Source of the DNA: Prorocentrum cordatum
Lineage: Eukaryota; Sar; Dinophyceae; Prorocentrales; Prorocentraceae
Reading direction: 5' to 3'
Assembly: GCA_963575745.1 (NCBI GenBank)
Contig: CAUYUJ010020689.1
Coordinates: forward strand, 50,001 to 114,000
DNA length: 64,000 bases
The notes beneath the pieces were generated by a model. That model saw nothing but the letters and a program-made list of their open reading frames with translations. It did not search any database and was not told the origin of the DNA. The stretch's first letter is position 1; every line of letters begins with the position of its first letter. Position numbers and translations under genes: made by a program. Shown here piece by piece: positions 1 to 8,340 of the stretch.

Positions 1-252
1 GGGGCCATCGATAAGAACATACGCACAACACACACGAGCCACAGGAGAGGGACGATCCATAGGCACCTGCGTCAACAAACACCGGGCCCGAGCCGCAAGA
101 GAAGGACATTCTGTAGGCACATGCGCGAAACACACACAGGGCTCGAGCCAAAGGAGACGGGCACAGGCACGCACGCAGATACGCAGCCTTCGAAGCACAG
201 GAAGAGGGCCGGTCGATAGGAGGCGGAGGAGGAGGAGGGGGAGGAGGAGGAG

Positions 253-285
<33 letters not shown>

Positions 286-730
286 CGAGGAGGAGGAGGA
301 GGAAGAGGAGGAGGGCCAGTCGATAGGCACGCACACAAACACACACACAGAGCTCGAGCCGCAGGACAGCGGGCACCCGGACGCCAAACACAAATCAACG
401 ACTCAGCACCGGAGCCCCCAGCGGAAGGGCTCGGGAGGTTCAGGGGGGGGGGGGGCACAAGGCAGAACAAGCAGCCCATCGACACCGGGTGCGCAGCAAC
501 TTCCGACGTTCCGTCCCGGGGCCAGGAGAGCCCCGGGGCGACACGCGGGATGCGAGCGACAGGAGAGGAGAGGGCCAATCTGGAGGCGCATCTGCGAGGC
601 ACGTGGGGTTCTGGCCACAGGAGAGGTGCACTCTATGATTAGGCGCATGCGTGAAACACGATTCGAGCCACAGGAGAGGGGGGCAATCTTTAGGAAAATA
701 CGTAAGCACACAGAGGGTTCGGGCCCAGAG
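1..730. repeat. Satellite A, left block
   Basis: Degenerate tandem units of roughly 55-60 bp built from a cacatacgtaa-like piece, a 'ttcgagcc' piece and a 'caggagagggg' piece. The same unit resumes at 8341 on the other side of the YR retrotransposon, so both blocks were one array before the insertion. A purine tract (GAG)n interrupts it at about 219-315, and 430-560 is less regular. Open frames here are repeat-driven and I do not call a gene. Confidence 0.75.
219..315. repeat. (GAG)n purine tract
   Basis: Nearly pure GAG/GAA triplets on the plus strand inside satellite A. It is one of many such tracts in the window. Confidence 0.9.
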
Positions 731-732
731 CG

Positions 733-756
733 GATATATATATATATATATATATA
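733..756. repeat. (TA)n target tract, left side
   Basis: Pure AT dinucleotide run directly touching the 3' end of the YR retrotransposon. A longer AT run touches the other end at 8266-8340, so the element appears to sit inside a (TA)n microsatellite. There is no target duplication beyond the shared AT, as expected for recombinase-mediated insertion. Confidence 0.85.
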
Positions 757-1031
757 TCGTTTTGGTCGCGCATTCGCCACTGGTTAAGATCTCGCAGCTG
801 TGCCAGACAGCTGTGTTGAGGTTTTAACGCAGCGGGGCCCCCCGCTACTCGCACCACCCTCGCGCTCCCAGGACACGTGAAAGTTCGAGCCAGACCGATA
901 CCACGAGGATCTCGGCGCCCGAACCACGGACCCACGGAGCGGCCCAGGGGTCCCAAGGCCGAGGGCACGGTACAAGCGGGGGGCCCGCCACCGAAGGAAA
1001 AAACTCTCCAGGGTGGCCGCCGCGGCCTCTC
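757..1031 (-). repeat. Split direct repeat B2
   Basis: 275 bp matching 1145-1419 at a fixed offset of 388 bp, with one mismatch seen near 881/1269. It is the distal 3' end of the element and abuts the (TA)n tract. Confidence 0.95.
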
Positions 1032-1059
1032 TCCTACTTGCTTGGGTGGTGTGGGATGG

Positions 1060-1143
1060 CAGAGCAAGAAAGCTGCGAGATAAGATCGGCGATTTCTGCG
1101 GGACCCCCGAGATACCCCAATGACCTGTAGTCATAAGTCTGAT
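1060..1143 (-). repeat. Split direct repeat A2
   Basis: 84 bp identical to 8184-8267 (offset 7124), ending in a '...tctgat' junction immediately before B1. The A2/B1 junction should regenerate the recombination site used by the YR. Confidence 0.93.
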
Positions 1144-1144
1144 C

Positions 1145-1419
1145 TCGTTTTGGTCGCGCATTCGCCACTGGTTAAGATCTCGCAGCTGTGCCAGACAGCT
1201 GTGTTGAGGTTTTAACGCAGCGGGGCCCCCCGCTACTCGCACCACCCTCGCGCTCCCAGGACACGTGAGAGTTCGAGCCAGACCGATACCACGAGGATCT
1301 CGGCGCCCGAACCACGGACCCACGGAGCGGCCCAGGGGTCCCAAGGCCGAGGGCACGGTACAAGCGGGGGGCCCGCCACCGAAGGAAAAAACTCTCCAGG
1401 GTGGCCGCCGCGGCCTCTC
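1145..1419 (-). repeat. Split direct repeat B1
   Basis: Internal copy of B2, beginning 13 bases past the YR stop codon at 1432. It is near identical to 757-1031. Confidence 0.95.
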
Positions 1420-1431
1420 CATACACACCTT

Positions 1432-2430
1432 TTACTGGCTATAGCCGAAATTCAGTAGCATTAGGCCAAGCTGACCCAATATATCTTTCGAGAGCTGGTT
1501 CATTGAGACATCCACGAGGTCGGCGACAGCCTCCTCGATATACACACGTGCAGAAGTCACGGCACTCCATCTCCCACGCTGCATTGTGCGCTCGAGATTG
1601 GCGCCCAAAAGAAAGTCATGGCAGGCGCCTCCTCGCCTGAAGCTGTACCAGGACCAGCGCGCAGGCGGGATCGAGGCGACAGCGAGGAGCGACTTCAGGA
1701 GCCGCTGGAGCTGCACGTACGTGTACGGGCGCAGATGGTCCGTGGGCTGGGCGCGCTCCGCAGCCACCCGCAGCAAGTTCACTGCGACGGGCGTTCGCAC
1801 CACAACGAACTGCACTTTGCCGGTCCTGACGCCCATCTTCGTTTCCGACAGGCGCAGTATGACGCCGCCCTCGGCGAACGTGATATCATCATATGTAAGA
1901 TCACGCAGCTCTTTGGTCCGAAGCATCGCATCAAACGTGACGAGGACCAGGGCAGCCAACAGAGGCTGGCCGACCGAGACTGCAGCACCTGCAAGCCCGA
2001 GCGCCATCTCGGGGCTGGCCGGATAGGCGCGATTGATGGGCGCCAGCTTCTGCCACGTCTTGACCAGGGACCACGCAAAGGGCAGGGCCGTGCGGAGCTC
2101 GGGGGCGAAGAAGAGGCAACCGGCGAGTGCATAGCGCCCATGGCTGAGCGTGCCCTCGTTCGCCCACTGGTCCTCGACGTAGGCGCCCAGCGCGCTGTCT
2201 GCCTCGGCCGAGCTGTTCAGCGGGAAGCCACCCTCGATGGCGAAGGCGAGGAACTCCGCGACGGCGATACGGTACCTCTTGAGCGTGACCGCGCTGACCC
2301 TGAGATCAGAGAGCCTCTGGGAGTCTCGCAACCGCTGGAGCCTCTGAGCTTGCGGCGAGAGCCTCTTAGCTGCCACACCTTTCGGGATGGCGCGTCGGCG
2401 GGGTTGTCCTCCGACGCGATGTAGCCAAGC
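1432..2430 (-). CDS. Tyrosine recombinase (YR) of the retrotransposon, 3' ORF
   Basis: The open frame runs from 2961 to 1432, but recombinase-like sequence begins only near 2430, downstream in frame of the RNase H end. The 2961-2430 part is a shadow of ORF2. Numbered from 2961, the first catalytic Arg is R348 (in MLRTKEL), the box II Arg is R442 (in YSFRRGGA), a Trp occupies the box His/Trp position (GRWSA) and the nucleophile is Y474 (in ARVYIEE). The His normally three residues before the box II Arg is Tyr here (Y439). The frame lies -1 relative to ORF2 and overlaps its end to 2217, the usual DIRS/Ngaro arrangement. I could not identify a convincing slippery heptamer or a dedicated start codon. 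The enzyme is expected to insert circular cDNA, here into (TA)n. Confidence 0.85.
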   Translation of the reverse strand, partial: AWLHRVGGQPRRRAIPKGVAAKRLSPQAQRLQRLRDSQRLSDLRVSAVTLKRYRIAVAEFLAFAIEGGFPLNSSAEADSALGAYVEDQWANEGTLSHGRYALAGCLFFAPELRTALPFAWSLVKTWQKLAPINRAYPASPEMALGLAGAAVSVGQPLLAALVLVTFDAMLRTKELRDLTYDDITFAEGGVILRLSETKMGVRTGKVQFVVVRTPVAVNLLRVAAERAQPTDHLRPYTYVQLQRLLKSLLAVASIPPARWSWYSFRRGGACHDFLLGANLERTMQRGRWSAVTSARVYIEEAVADLVDVSMNQLSKDILGQLGLMLLNFGYSQ

Positions 2431-5400
2431 ATGACGTAGCAGCCTGTCGCCCAGCACAAGGCCCCCCAGCGCTTGACGTGCATCCGCAGGACCCTGCTGC
2501 TGCTGCGGTCCTTTGTCAGCACCGAAGCGGCGACTTGGCTGTCGATCAGGTGTAGCATGCGCCTGGGGCGGCCCGTGCCCGACCGCAGCCTCCACTTGAT
2601 GGTGTTCACGGCCGCCTGGATCTCGAGGGCGTTGATGTGCTTCCCGATCCCAGCACGCCAACGGTAACTTGAGATCACCTTCCACGTCCAAACGTTGGGC
2701 TCGAGCGACACGCGCGGCCACGCGCGGTGCCGGAACGGGAGGTGCACGTCCAAGCGCACGTCCGTGCCCCCTCTCTCTGCGATAGGCAGGTAGTGCCGCA
2801 CGAGCTGCTCCGCCTCGGGCTCGTACTGGTAGTCGTCGCCCTGGTGGTAGATTGCGCTGTCGTTCCACGGGGCCCTGCACTTGCCCGTGTGGCACAGAGC
2901 ATGGGGCTCCCACAGCTGTGGCTGGAACTCGTCGGCGACCAGGGAGTGCTGCAGCAGCCATGAGACCGCATAGACTGAGAAACTATTCCCAAGCAGGAAG
3001 CAGCGCGTGGTCTCGAGGCTCGAGCCAGACCCGTCTTTTACGGCACACTCGGTGTATCCTCGATCGAACCCCAAGAGGACCTCTCTCTCTTCTGCCGACG
3101 GGGGGCGGAGCTCCATGGTGGCCTCATGCTGGAGTAGGCAGGCGTTCTCGTAAAGGCCGACGTGGTAACGATGATCGTCCTTTTTCCAACGAGCCTTCGC
3201 TTCGGGGCTGGCCCGAGCAATTCCAGCAGGTCGAGTAGGCTGTAACAAAGAGGGCCTAGCACAGACTAGCGTCGGCACAGGCAGCGAGCCACCATTCCAG
3301 ATCCAGCCAGGGGAGGTCCAGGGCAGCTCCACGCGCGCCGCGCCGTCGGAGATGACATCGACGAAGTGCCCCCTGTCCTGGTAGCTATAGCCCTTGCACG
3401 GCAGCAACCGCCACGAGAGCCAGTACAACCGCGGCCTTCTGTTGGGGACCAGGCAACTGCTGCAGAACCGATATGGTGTGACCTGGAGCTCGCTAGAGAT
3501 GCGCTCGATGTCCTCGAGTGGCATGGAGGCGACGTTCTCGATGAGGGAGCGGACCTTCCCAGGGAACGCGGCGTTCAGCAGCCCCAGGATTCGCGGTATC
3601 TCGCGAAAGAGTGCGCTCTTCTGGCCCTCGAGCCCCCTCCTGCCGAACATCAGCCTCGACAGGTCTTGGCATGGACTGCCGGCGCCACAGTAGACCACGT
3701 CGACAATCCCGCCGAAGAGCTGGACCAGCTTGTCAATGTGTTGAGTCCCAACGTCTTTGATGTTCCCCCAGTCGATGAGGCCGGGCCACCTCTTCCTGAC
3801 GACCCTGCGCGCGCTGGGGTCAACCTCCGACGAGACGTAGCCAATGATTTTCGTGCGGAGCCTTGAGAGCGAGACGATCATGCCCCCGATGCCGTCGAAC
3901 AGCCCTATGACCAGGACAGCAGGTATCCTATCCCCAGCAGGGGGCGGCAAACCAGGGTTCCTCGACTCCCACGCTCGCCAAAGCGACGCCTCCCCCAGCA
4001 GCAGACGGCCCGCCATGAGGTGTTGCCTGCCCTCCTGGCCTGCAGCGGCAGCAGCCGTCAGCTTCGAGAGGGCCTCGGGGCACAGCCTCAGCGACGTGCA
4101 GGCGCCTCCACCATCCTCCGAGGCGTCAGAGCAGGTAACCCTCGCATCGACCTCCGCGCGAAGGTCCGTGAAAGCAAGCGGGAGGAGGCCCACGCCGCTG
4201 AGGATCTCCTCGGTCATCTCCGAGTTGACCCAGCCAGAGTGAGTGCCATCCGCGAACTTCCAGACCTCATTGAGGATGCAAAAGAGGACGCGCCTGAACT
4301 CCAAAGCCCTGACGAGCTTGCCCAGGAGCACGAGCATGGTCTTCCAGTAGACCCAGTCCTTGGTCACCAGCAGGGCCCCCAAGAGCATGGTCTCGAAGAG
4401 CTTCATGAGAGGTGCCGAGACGCGCCCGCGCAGACCATCCACGAGCACGCCCATCCTCTCGACCTTCGTCTCCCCGAGGTGGGCCTTGTGTTCGGCCCAG
4501 GCCACGCCGTTGCGCTGGTAGGAAGCCCTCTGTTGCTCCTGGTAAGCAGAGCCGACGCCGACCTCCCCCTCGGTGTCGTTCACGATCCTGGGGGCATCGA
4601 AGTCGTCGATGAAGAACTGGTACCAAGACCTGCAATCGCCCACCTGAGCAATGGGAAGAGGCTTGTCCCTCCTCCACTCATCAACTTCAGGCAGGCCCGC
4701 TCCAGCGGGGGGAGGGCGCAGGCCCAGGCGTCTATGAAGGTGTTGGAATAACGTGACGGCCAGCAGCCAGCCCATCGGTATAACGGCTGAACACACATGC
4801 ACCGTCTTCAGATCTGGGCGGCCCACAAGGCGGCCGGGGACGCGGCCCTTCAATGTCGTGAAGCTGCGCCAGGCCCGCGGGATCTTCCAGACAAAGAAGG
4901 CGCCCTGCTGGTCGTCACCCGACCAGAGCAAGACGCGCTGGCCCTCCAACACCACCGTAACCCAAGAGGTCGAGGCCGTCAGCGTCGACAGGTCCTGGGT
5001 CATGATCTTCAGGTAACTATTCGCTGGCACCATGTTCATGATGAAGCGGCACTGCCTCTGCTCACCAGCCTCGGGCACGCCCCTTTTCTCAACTGCGAAG
5101 GCGCCGTTGAGCACGGGGACGCCGTCAGCCCGAAAGATCTGCTCGTCCTCTATGGCCTCCACGATCCCCAGCGAGTACAAGTGGCCAACGATCCTCGCCC
5201 ACTCCGCAGGCGAGTCGACCAGCAGCCTCGCCTTCGGAACCTCAGAAGGCCACTGGGCACGTGGCAGGAGGGCCACCGACGGGTCGTCCAACCAGGTGAG
5301 CACCTCAGGGCTGACGTGAGCACGAGGGTCCAGCCGGCCAGCGACATCAGCTGCTGGTAGGCCAGGTCGTAGTTCTCCCAGCCTAAGGGGCAGCGCACGC

Positions 5401-6110
5401 GTGCCACTGTCGATGTCGTAAGCGCTGGACGCCCGCGTCGAGATCTCACTAAGGAGGGGCAGCTGACACCTGCCAAGGTCGCCCCCGAGGAAATACGAGA
5501 CAGCCTCCCTCATAACCTCGACGGCGTTGGCCTGAGCGGCGGAGTAGTGCGAGTGGTGGCCCCACGCCTCCTCCCCGCACGTGCCCGCATACTGGTAGTT
5601 CGTAAGCATAACCTGGATGAAGACCCACAGTTCGGCTGCGACAGCGCAAGCAGAAGGCCCATCAAAATCGGGTCCAGGTTCACCCGAAGTCCCCGCCGCT
5701 GACCCCCTCGACGTACCCTTCCAGGCCCTGGCACTGTCCAATGATGGAGCAGCAAGAGGCAGCACATCACGAAACCTCTGCCCCTGCTGCTGCGGTGAAT
5801 GCGCGTGGTGAAGAAAACCCCGACAGAACCTGCCCAGCCTGCCAGGGTGTGTGAACATAGCATCTATCAGCCAGAGCGCGAAGGTGAGCGGGGTCATGCC
5901 ATCCTCGAGGGCCGCAGCAAGCCTGGACTTCCAGGCCCTCAGGTCGGACATGCTAGTGAGCGTCCAAGGCCAGCTCGCTCCGCCGCTGGCACACGACGAA
6001 TTAGCCTCGGTGGCGTGCGTCACCGCCGAGGTGCCGCCCATGGAGCGGCAGTCTTCTGTTGGCGGCCTGGTTCTGCGAGCCCTCGCCCTCCAGGATGACC
6101 TTGCGAGCAC
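2217..6110 (-). CDS. ORF2: reverse transcriptase / RNase H with embedded Dnmt3-like C5-DNA methyltransferase
   Basis: 1297 codons. The RT domain covers about residues 340-620. The motif-A acidic pair is D399-D400, followed by a P-x-G motif-B region and F-I-D-D-F-D (D502-D503). RNase H starts at about 655 with D662 in SDASEDGGGA. The frame then enters a complete C5-methyltransferase: motif I FDGIGG (D739), motif IV GSPCQDLS (nucleophile C814), motif VI ENV (E858), motif VIII RPRLYW (about 895), motif IX near 1005-1015 and motif X GNSFSV (about 1040). RNase H then resumes: E1163 in ALEIQ, D1190 in LIDSQV and D1239 in NPADAPSR. The methyltransferase therefore sits inside RNase H between its first Asp and its Glu. 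The SPCQDLS context resembles Dnmt3 more than Dnmt1. Start chosen is the first Met of the open frame; the true start may differ. The product is expected to copy and possibly methylate element DNA. Confidence 0.9.
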   Translation of the reverse strand: MLARSSWRARARRTRPPTEDCRSMGGTSAVTHATEANSSCASGGASWPWTLTSMSDLRAWKSRLAAALEDGMTPLTFALWLIDAMFTHPGRLGRFCRGFLHHAHSPQQQGQRFRDVLPLAAPSLDSARAWKGTSRGSAAGTSGEPGPDFDGPSACAVAAELWVFIQVMLTNYQYAGTCGEEAWGHHSHYSAAQANAVEVMREAVSYFLGGDLGRCQLPLLSEISTRASSAYDIDSGTRALPLRLGELRPGLPAADVAGRLDPRAHVSPEVLTWLDDPSVALLPRAQWPSEVPKARLLVDSPAEWARIVGHLYSLGIVEAIEDEQIFRADGVPVLNGAFAVEKRGVPEAGEQRQCRFIMNMVPANSYLKIMTQDLSTLTASTSWVTVVLEGQRVLLWSGDDQQGAFFVWKIPRAWRSFTTLKGRVPGRLVGRPDLKTVHVCSAVIPMGWLLAVTLFQHLHRRLGLRPPPAGAGLPEVDEWRRDKPLPIAQVGDCRSWYQFFIDDFDAPRIVNDTEGEVGVGSAYQEQQRASYQRNGVAWAEHKAHLGETKVERMGVLVDGLRGRVSAPLMKLFETMLLGALLVTKDWVYWKTMLVLLGKLVRALEFRRVLFCILNEVWKFADGTHSGWVNSEMTEEILSGVGLLPLAFTDLRAEVDARVTCSDASEDGGGACTSLRLCPEALSKLTAAAAAGQEGRQHLMAGRLLLGEASLWRAWESRNPGLPPPAGDRIPAVLVIGLFDGIGGMIVSLSRLRTKIIGYVSSEVDPSARRVVRKRWPGLIDWGNIKDVGTQHIDKLVQLFGGIVDVVYCGAGSPCQDLSRLMFGRRGLEGQKSALFREIPRILGLLNAAFPGKVRSLIENVASMPLEDIERISSELQVTPYRFCSSCLVPNRRPRLYWLSWRLLPCKGYSYQDRGHFVDVISDGAARVELPWTSPGWIWNGGSLPVPTLVCARPSLLQPTRPAGIARASPEAKARWKKDDHRYHVGLYENACLLQHEATMELRPPSAEEREVLLGFDRGYTECAVKDGSGSSLETTRCFLLGNSFSVYAVSWLLQHSLVADEFQPQLWEPHALCHTGKCRAPWNDSAIYHQGDDYQYEPEAEQLVRHYLPIAERGGTDVRLDVHLPFRHRAWPRVSLEPNVWTWKVISSYRWRAGIGKHINALEIQAAVNTIKWRLRSGTGRPRRMLHLIDSQVAASVLTKDRSSSRVLRMHVKRWGALCWATGCYVMLGYIASEDNPADAPSRKVWQLRGSRRKLRGSSGCETPRGSLISGSARSRSRGTVSPSRSSSPSPSRVASR

Positions 6111-6387
6111 CGCCCTGCACTGGCGGCGCCTGCCTCTTGGGGCCGTCGCCCCGCATGAGCAGCGCCAGGCGCTGCCGGTACTTGCCCTGCGTCTCGCCGT
6201 CCTTCTTGGGGTTCTGCAGCTTCAATTCCTTGAAAGTCCTGGAGGGCCTGTCCGTCGTCGGGGGGCGTGGAGGCTGGCGACTCGCGCCCGCCACCTCTGC
6301 AGTGCGAGCCGCCTCCTGAAAACCCCGACCTCCAGCTGGCCCACCAGTCGTCCCGTCGCTGGGGTGGCCTGCAGGGGTCGCTCCCAT
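6001..6387 (-). CDS. Short basic ORF in frame downstream of ORF1
   Basis: 128 codons, rich in Lys/Arg, Gln and Pro, with no recognised domain. It lies in the same frame as ORF1 and is separated from it only by the UAG at 6418-6420 and about ten codons. It overlaps the start of ORF2 by about 110 bp in another frame. It could be a readthrough C-terminal extension of the gag-like protein, or a chance GC-rich open frame. I do not assign a function. Confidence 0.35.
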   Translation of the reverse strand: MGATPAGHPSDGTTGGPAGGRGFQEAARTAEVAGASRQPPRPPTTDRPSRTFKELKLQNPKKDGETQGKYRQRLALLMRGDGPKRQAPPVQGGARKVILEGEGSQNQAANRRLPLHGRHLGGDARHRG

Positions 6388-6417
6388 GCTGGGTGGAGCG
6401 GACCCCCGGCCGAGTCC

Positions 6418-8010
6418 CTAGCCGACAGGCTTGAGCTTCCCCGCGAGCTCGGCGAGCTTCAATTCGCCGTACTCGATCTTCCTCAGAAGCTCCTCCTCCT
6501 CGATATTGATGGCAGCCATGTCGGCATCGGGAGGGATGAGCTCCAGCCAGCGCGCGCTCCTCCAATGCTTATCCTTGCAGGCGAGCTGGCAGGCCTTGAA
6601 CCTCTGCATGAGCATGTCCATGGCCTCTGGGAGCCTCCCTTGGATCAAGAGGTCCAGGGACTCGGACAGAGTGCGCATCTGCCTGAACATGTCCTCGCCG
6701 ATTGCTGAGACAGGGTGCGAGGCCAAGAAGATGTTCAGCAGGAACTTGTTAACTATCGGAGGGAGCTCTTCCTCGGCGTCATGCATGCCCTTTGTGCTGA
6801 GAAACTGATTGAGGTGCGACAAATGGGCCGTCAGCAGCTTCCCAGGAGTGTCGCGAGCAGTCCTCCTGAAGAACGCTCGTGAGGCAGCCAACGACTTCCC
6901 AGGCGTGAACTCCAAGCCGTCAGTGATGCCGAAGCCCTCGATACCCTCGGCAGGGGTGAGCGCGCCCAGCAGCGAGCGAAGGAGGTGAGCGGTAGACCCG
7001 CCGCCCTCACGCTCGGGCCCAGCGCCCGCCAGGCCTCCGCTGCCAGCTGCGCTCCCGTCCGCGGGCCCACGCCTTGGAGCCTTCGCCGCCCTCTCAGCCA
7101 GGATCTCATCCAGGGACTTCCTCTTGAGCGGGGCCCCCTCGGTAGCGGCACCTCGAGGCTCGGCGGCAGCGTCGCCCTCGGCGCCCAGACGACCCCTCAA
7201 GTCGCCTAACCTCTTGCGGAGGAGCGCCTGCATCTCCTCGTCAGGGCGGCGCCCTGCAGGCTCCTTCGCAGCGGCGGCGGCGGCGGCCTCGAGCGGGGTC
7301 TCCCCGCCGGCGGTGCCGCGGGGGCGTACGCTCCCGCCAGGCAGCCCAGCGGGCTCCGACGCGGCCACGGCAGGTGGCCGAGCCCGAGCGGGCGGCCGAC
7401 CGCGCGCCTTGAGGGTGGCACGCCCAGGAGGGCCTGCGGCGGCGCCAGGCCGCTCCGCCTCACGAACGGCCTCGAGCTCACCCGCGGAGTCGACGACCTT
7501 GGCGGCGAGCCCGAACTCGTCCAGCTCGGCGGGCACCAGCTCCTCGTCCACGGGATCCCCCAGTTCCTCCTCCTGCGGCTCGGGCCCCAGCTCGGCAGGC
7601 CAGCGCGCAGCAGGATTGCGTCGCCGGAACTGGAGGTACGCGTCCTCTACTGACTCAAGGACCACGAACTCGTCGACGTGCGTTACCTCCACGCCAGGGC
7701 CCGCCTCCGCAACGCATAGGATGGCCGTCTCATCCTCTGGACAAAAATGAAGAACACGCTTTAACTTCCTGGCTCCAGGGGATCCCGCATTCTCTTCGTA
7801 CCACTGCAAATACTGATCAGTGCAGAACAGGAACTCAGCGCGTGCGAACTGGCCATGCTCGCTCGCCTCGTACAGGCTGGAGATCCGAAACACGGCCTCG
7901 CCCTGTGCGGCGTCGGCGTCGTCGTAGCATGTGACCTGGATGAAGTCTCCTGCCCGCACGGCGCGGCCCTCGCCCACAGCCGCCGCCGTGGCGCCCTCGC
8001 CGTCCGCCAT
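6418..8010 (-). CDS. ORF1: gag-like protein of the YR retrotransposon, possible N-terminal BAH-like domain
   Basis: 530 codons, starting at the ATG at 8010 inside the 101-bp tandem duplication. Residues about 20-135 form a beta-rich stretch: GDFIQV, then FRISSLYE, RAEFLF, KRVLHFCPEDE and a VTHVDEFVVLE end. This order resembles a BAH (bromo-adjacent homology) module, a chromatin reader. That is inference by eye, not a confirmed hit. A long low-complexity Ala/Gly/Pro/Glu linker follows (about 140-330). The C-terminal part (about 340-520) is predicted helical, with Leu/Met-rich segments (RQMRTLSESLDLL, LMQRFKACQLACKDKH) typical of a structural assembly protein. There is no CCHC knuckle. It ends at UAG 6418-6420, upstream of ORF2. 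Confidence 0.7.
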   Translation of the reverse strand: MADGEGATAAAVGEGRAVRAGDFIQVTCYDDADAAQGEAVFRISSLYEASEHGQFARAEFLFCTDQYLQWYEENAGSPGARKLKRVLHFCPEDETAILCVAEAGPGVEVTHVDEFVVLESVEDAYLQFRRRNPAARWPAELGPEPQEEELGDPVDEELVPAELDEFGLAAKVVDSAGELEAVREAERPGAAAGPPGRATLKARGRPPARARPPAVAASEPAGLPGGSVRPRGTAGGETPLEAAAAAAAKEPAGRRPDEEMQALLRKRLGDLRGRLGAEGDAAAEPRGAATEGAPLKRKSLDEILAERAAKAPRRGPADGSAAGSGGLAGAGPEREGGGSTAHLLRSLLGALTPAEGIEGFGITDGLEFTPGKSLAASRAFFRRTARDTPGKLLTAHLSHLNQFLSTKGMHDAEEELPPIVNKFLLNIFLASHPVSAIGEDMFRQMRTLSESLDLLIQGRLPEAMDMLMQRFKACQLACKDKHWRSARWLELIPPDADMAAINIEEEELLRKIEYGELKLAELAGKLKPVG

Positions 8011-8208
8011 GCGGCCTGCAGAGGCGAGCTGCTCTCAGCTCGCTCGCGCGCCGACGTGCACCCTCGGTGCACTGAAAGTCCTCAGAGCAAGAAAGCTGCG
8101 AGATAAGCCATGCGGCCTGCAGAGGCGAGCTGCTCTCAGCTCGCTCGCGCGCCGACGTGCACCCTCGGTGCACTGAAAGTCCTCAGAGCAAGAAAGCTGC
8201 GAGATAAG
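8007..8208. repeat. 101-bp perfect tandem duplication covering the ORF1 start
   Basis: 8007-8107 and 8108-8208 are two copies of the same 101 bp. It duplicates the ORF1 ATG and part of A1. The upstream copy's ATG (8111) opens only nine codons (MAYLAAFLL) before a stop, so it would act as a short upstream ORF. Confidence 0.92.
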
Positions 8209-8267
8209 ATCGGCGATTTCTGCGGGACCCCCGAGATACCCCAATGACCTGTAGTCATAAGTCTGAT
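8184..8267 (-). repeat. Split direct repeat A1 (5' end of YR retrotransposon)
   Basis: 84 bp identical to A2 at 1060-1143, ending at the (TA)n tract. It marks the 5' boundary of the element. Confidence 0.93.
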
Positions 8268-8306
8268 ATATATATATATATATTATATATATATATAATA
8301 TTTATA

Positions 8307-8338
<32 letters not shown>

Positions 8339-8340
8339 AG
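8266..8340. repeat. (TA)n tract, right side of insertion
   Basis: AT-dinucleotide run with a few interruptions. Together with 733-756 it forms the insertion target of the YR element. Confidence 0.9.

Larger units (their letters stand above)
757..8267 (-). mobile_element. Complete Ngaro/DIRS-like YR retrotransposon carrying a C5-DNA methyltransferase
   Basis: About 7.5 kb, read on the minus strand. In element order it has A1 (8267-8184), ORF1 (8010-6418), ORF2 with RT, RNase H and C5-methyltransferase (6110-2217), an overlapping YR ORF (to 1432), B1 (1419-1145), A2 (1143-1060) and B2 (1031-757). The A1...B1-A2-B2 split direct repeat is diagnostic of Ngaro/PAT-type tyrosine-recombinase retrotransposons, which replicate through a circle and integrate by site-specific recombination. 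B1 and B2 differ at one base in 275 and the main frames are open, which points to recent activity. A 28-bp spacer separates A2 from B2. Published work (de Mendoza et al., 2018) reports cytosine methyltransferases captured by dinoflagellate retrotransposons. I cannot tell from sequence alone whether this is one of those families. Confidence 0.9.

Noticed and set aside
2430-2961. N-terminal half of the 509-codon frame containing the recombinase
   Set aside because: It lies antiphase over the ORF2 methyltransferase end and RNase H coding sequence and has Arg/Ala/Pro shadow composition. Recombinase homology begins only near 2430.
2473-5319. Plus-strand open frames opposite the YR retrotransposon ORF2
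   Set aside because: They are antisense shadows of a well-supported minus-strand coding sequence in GC-rich DNA.
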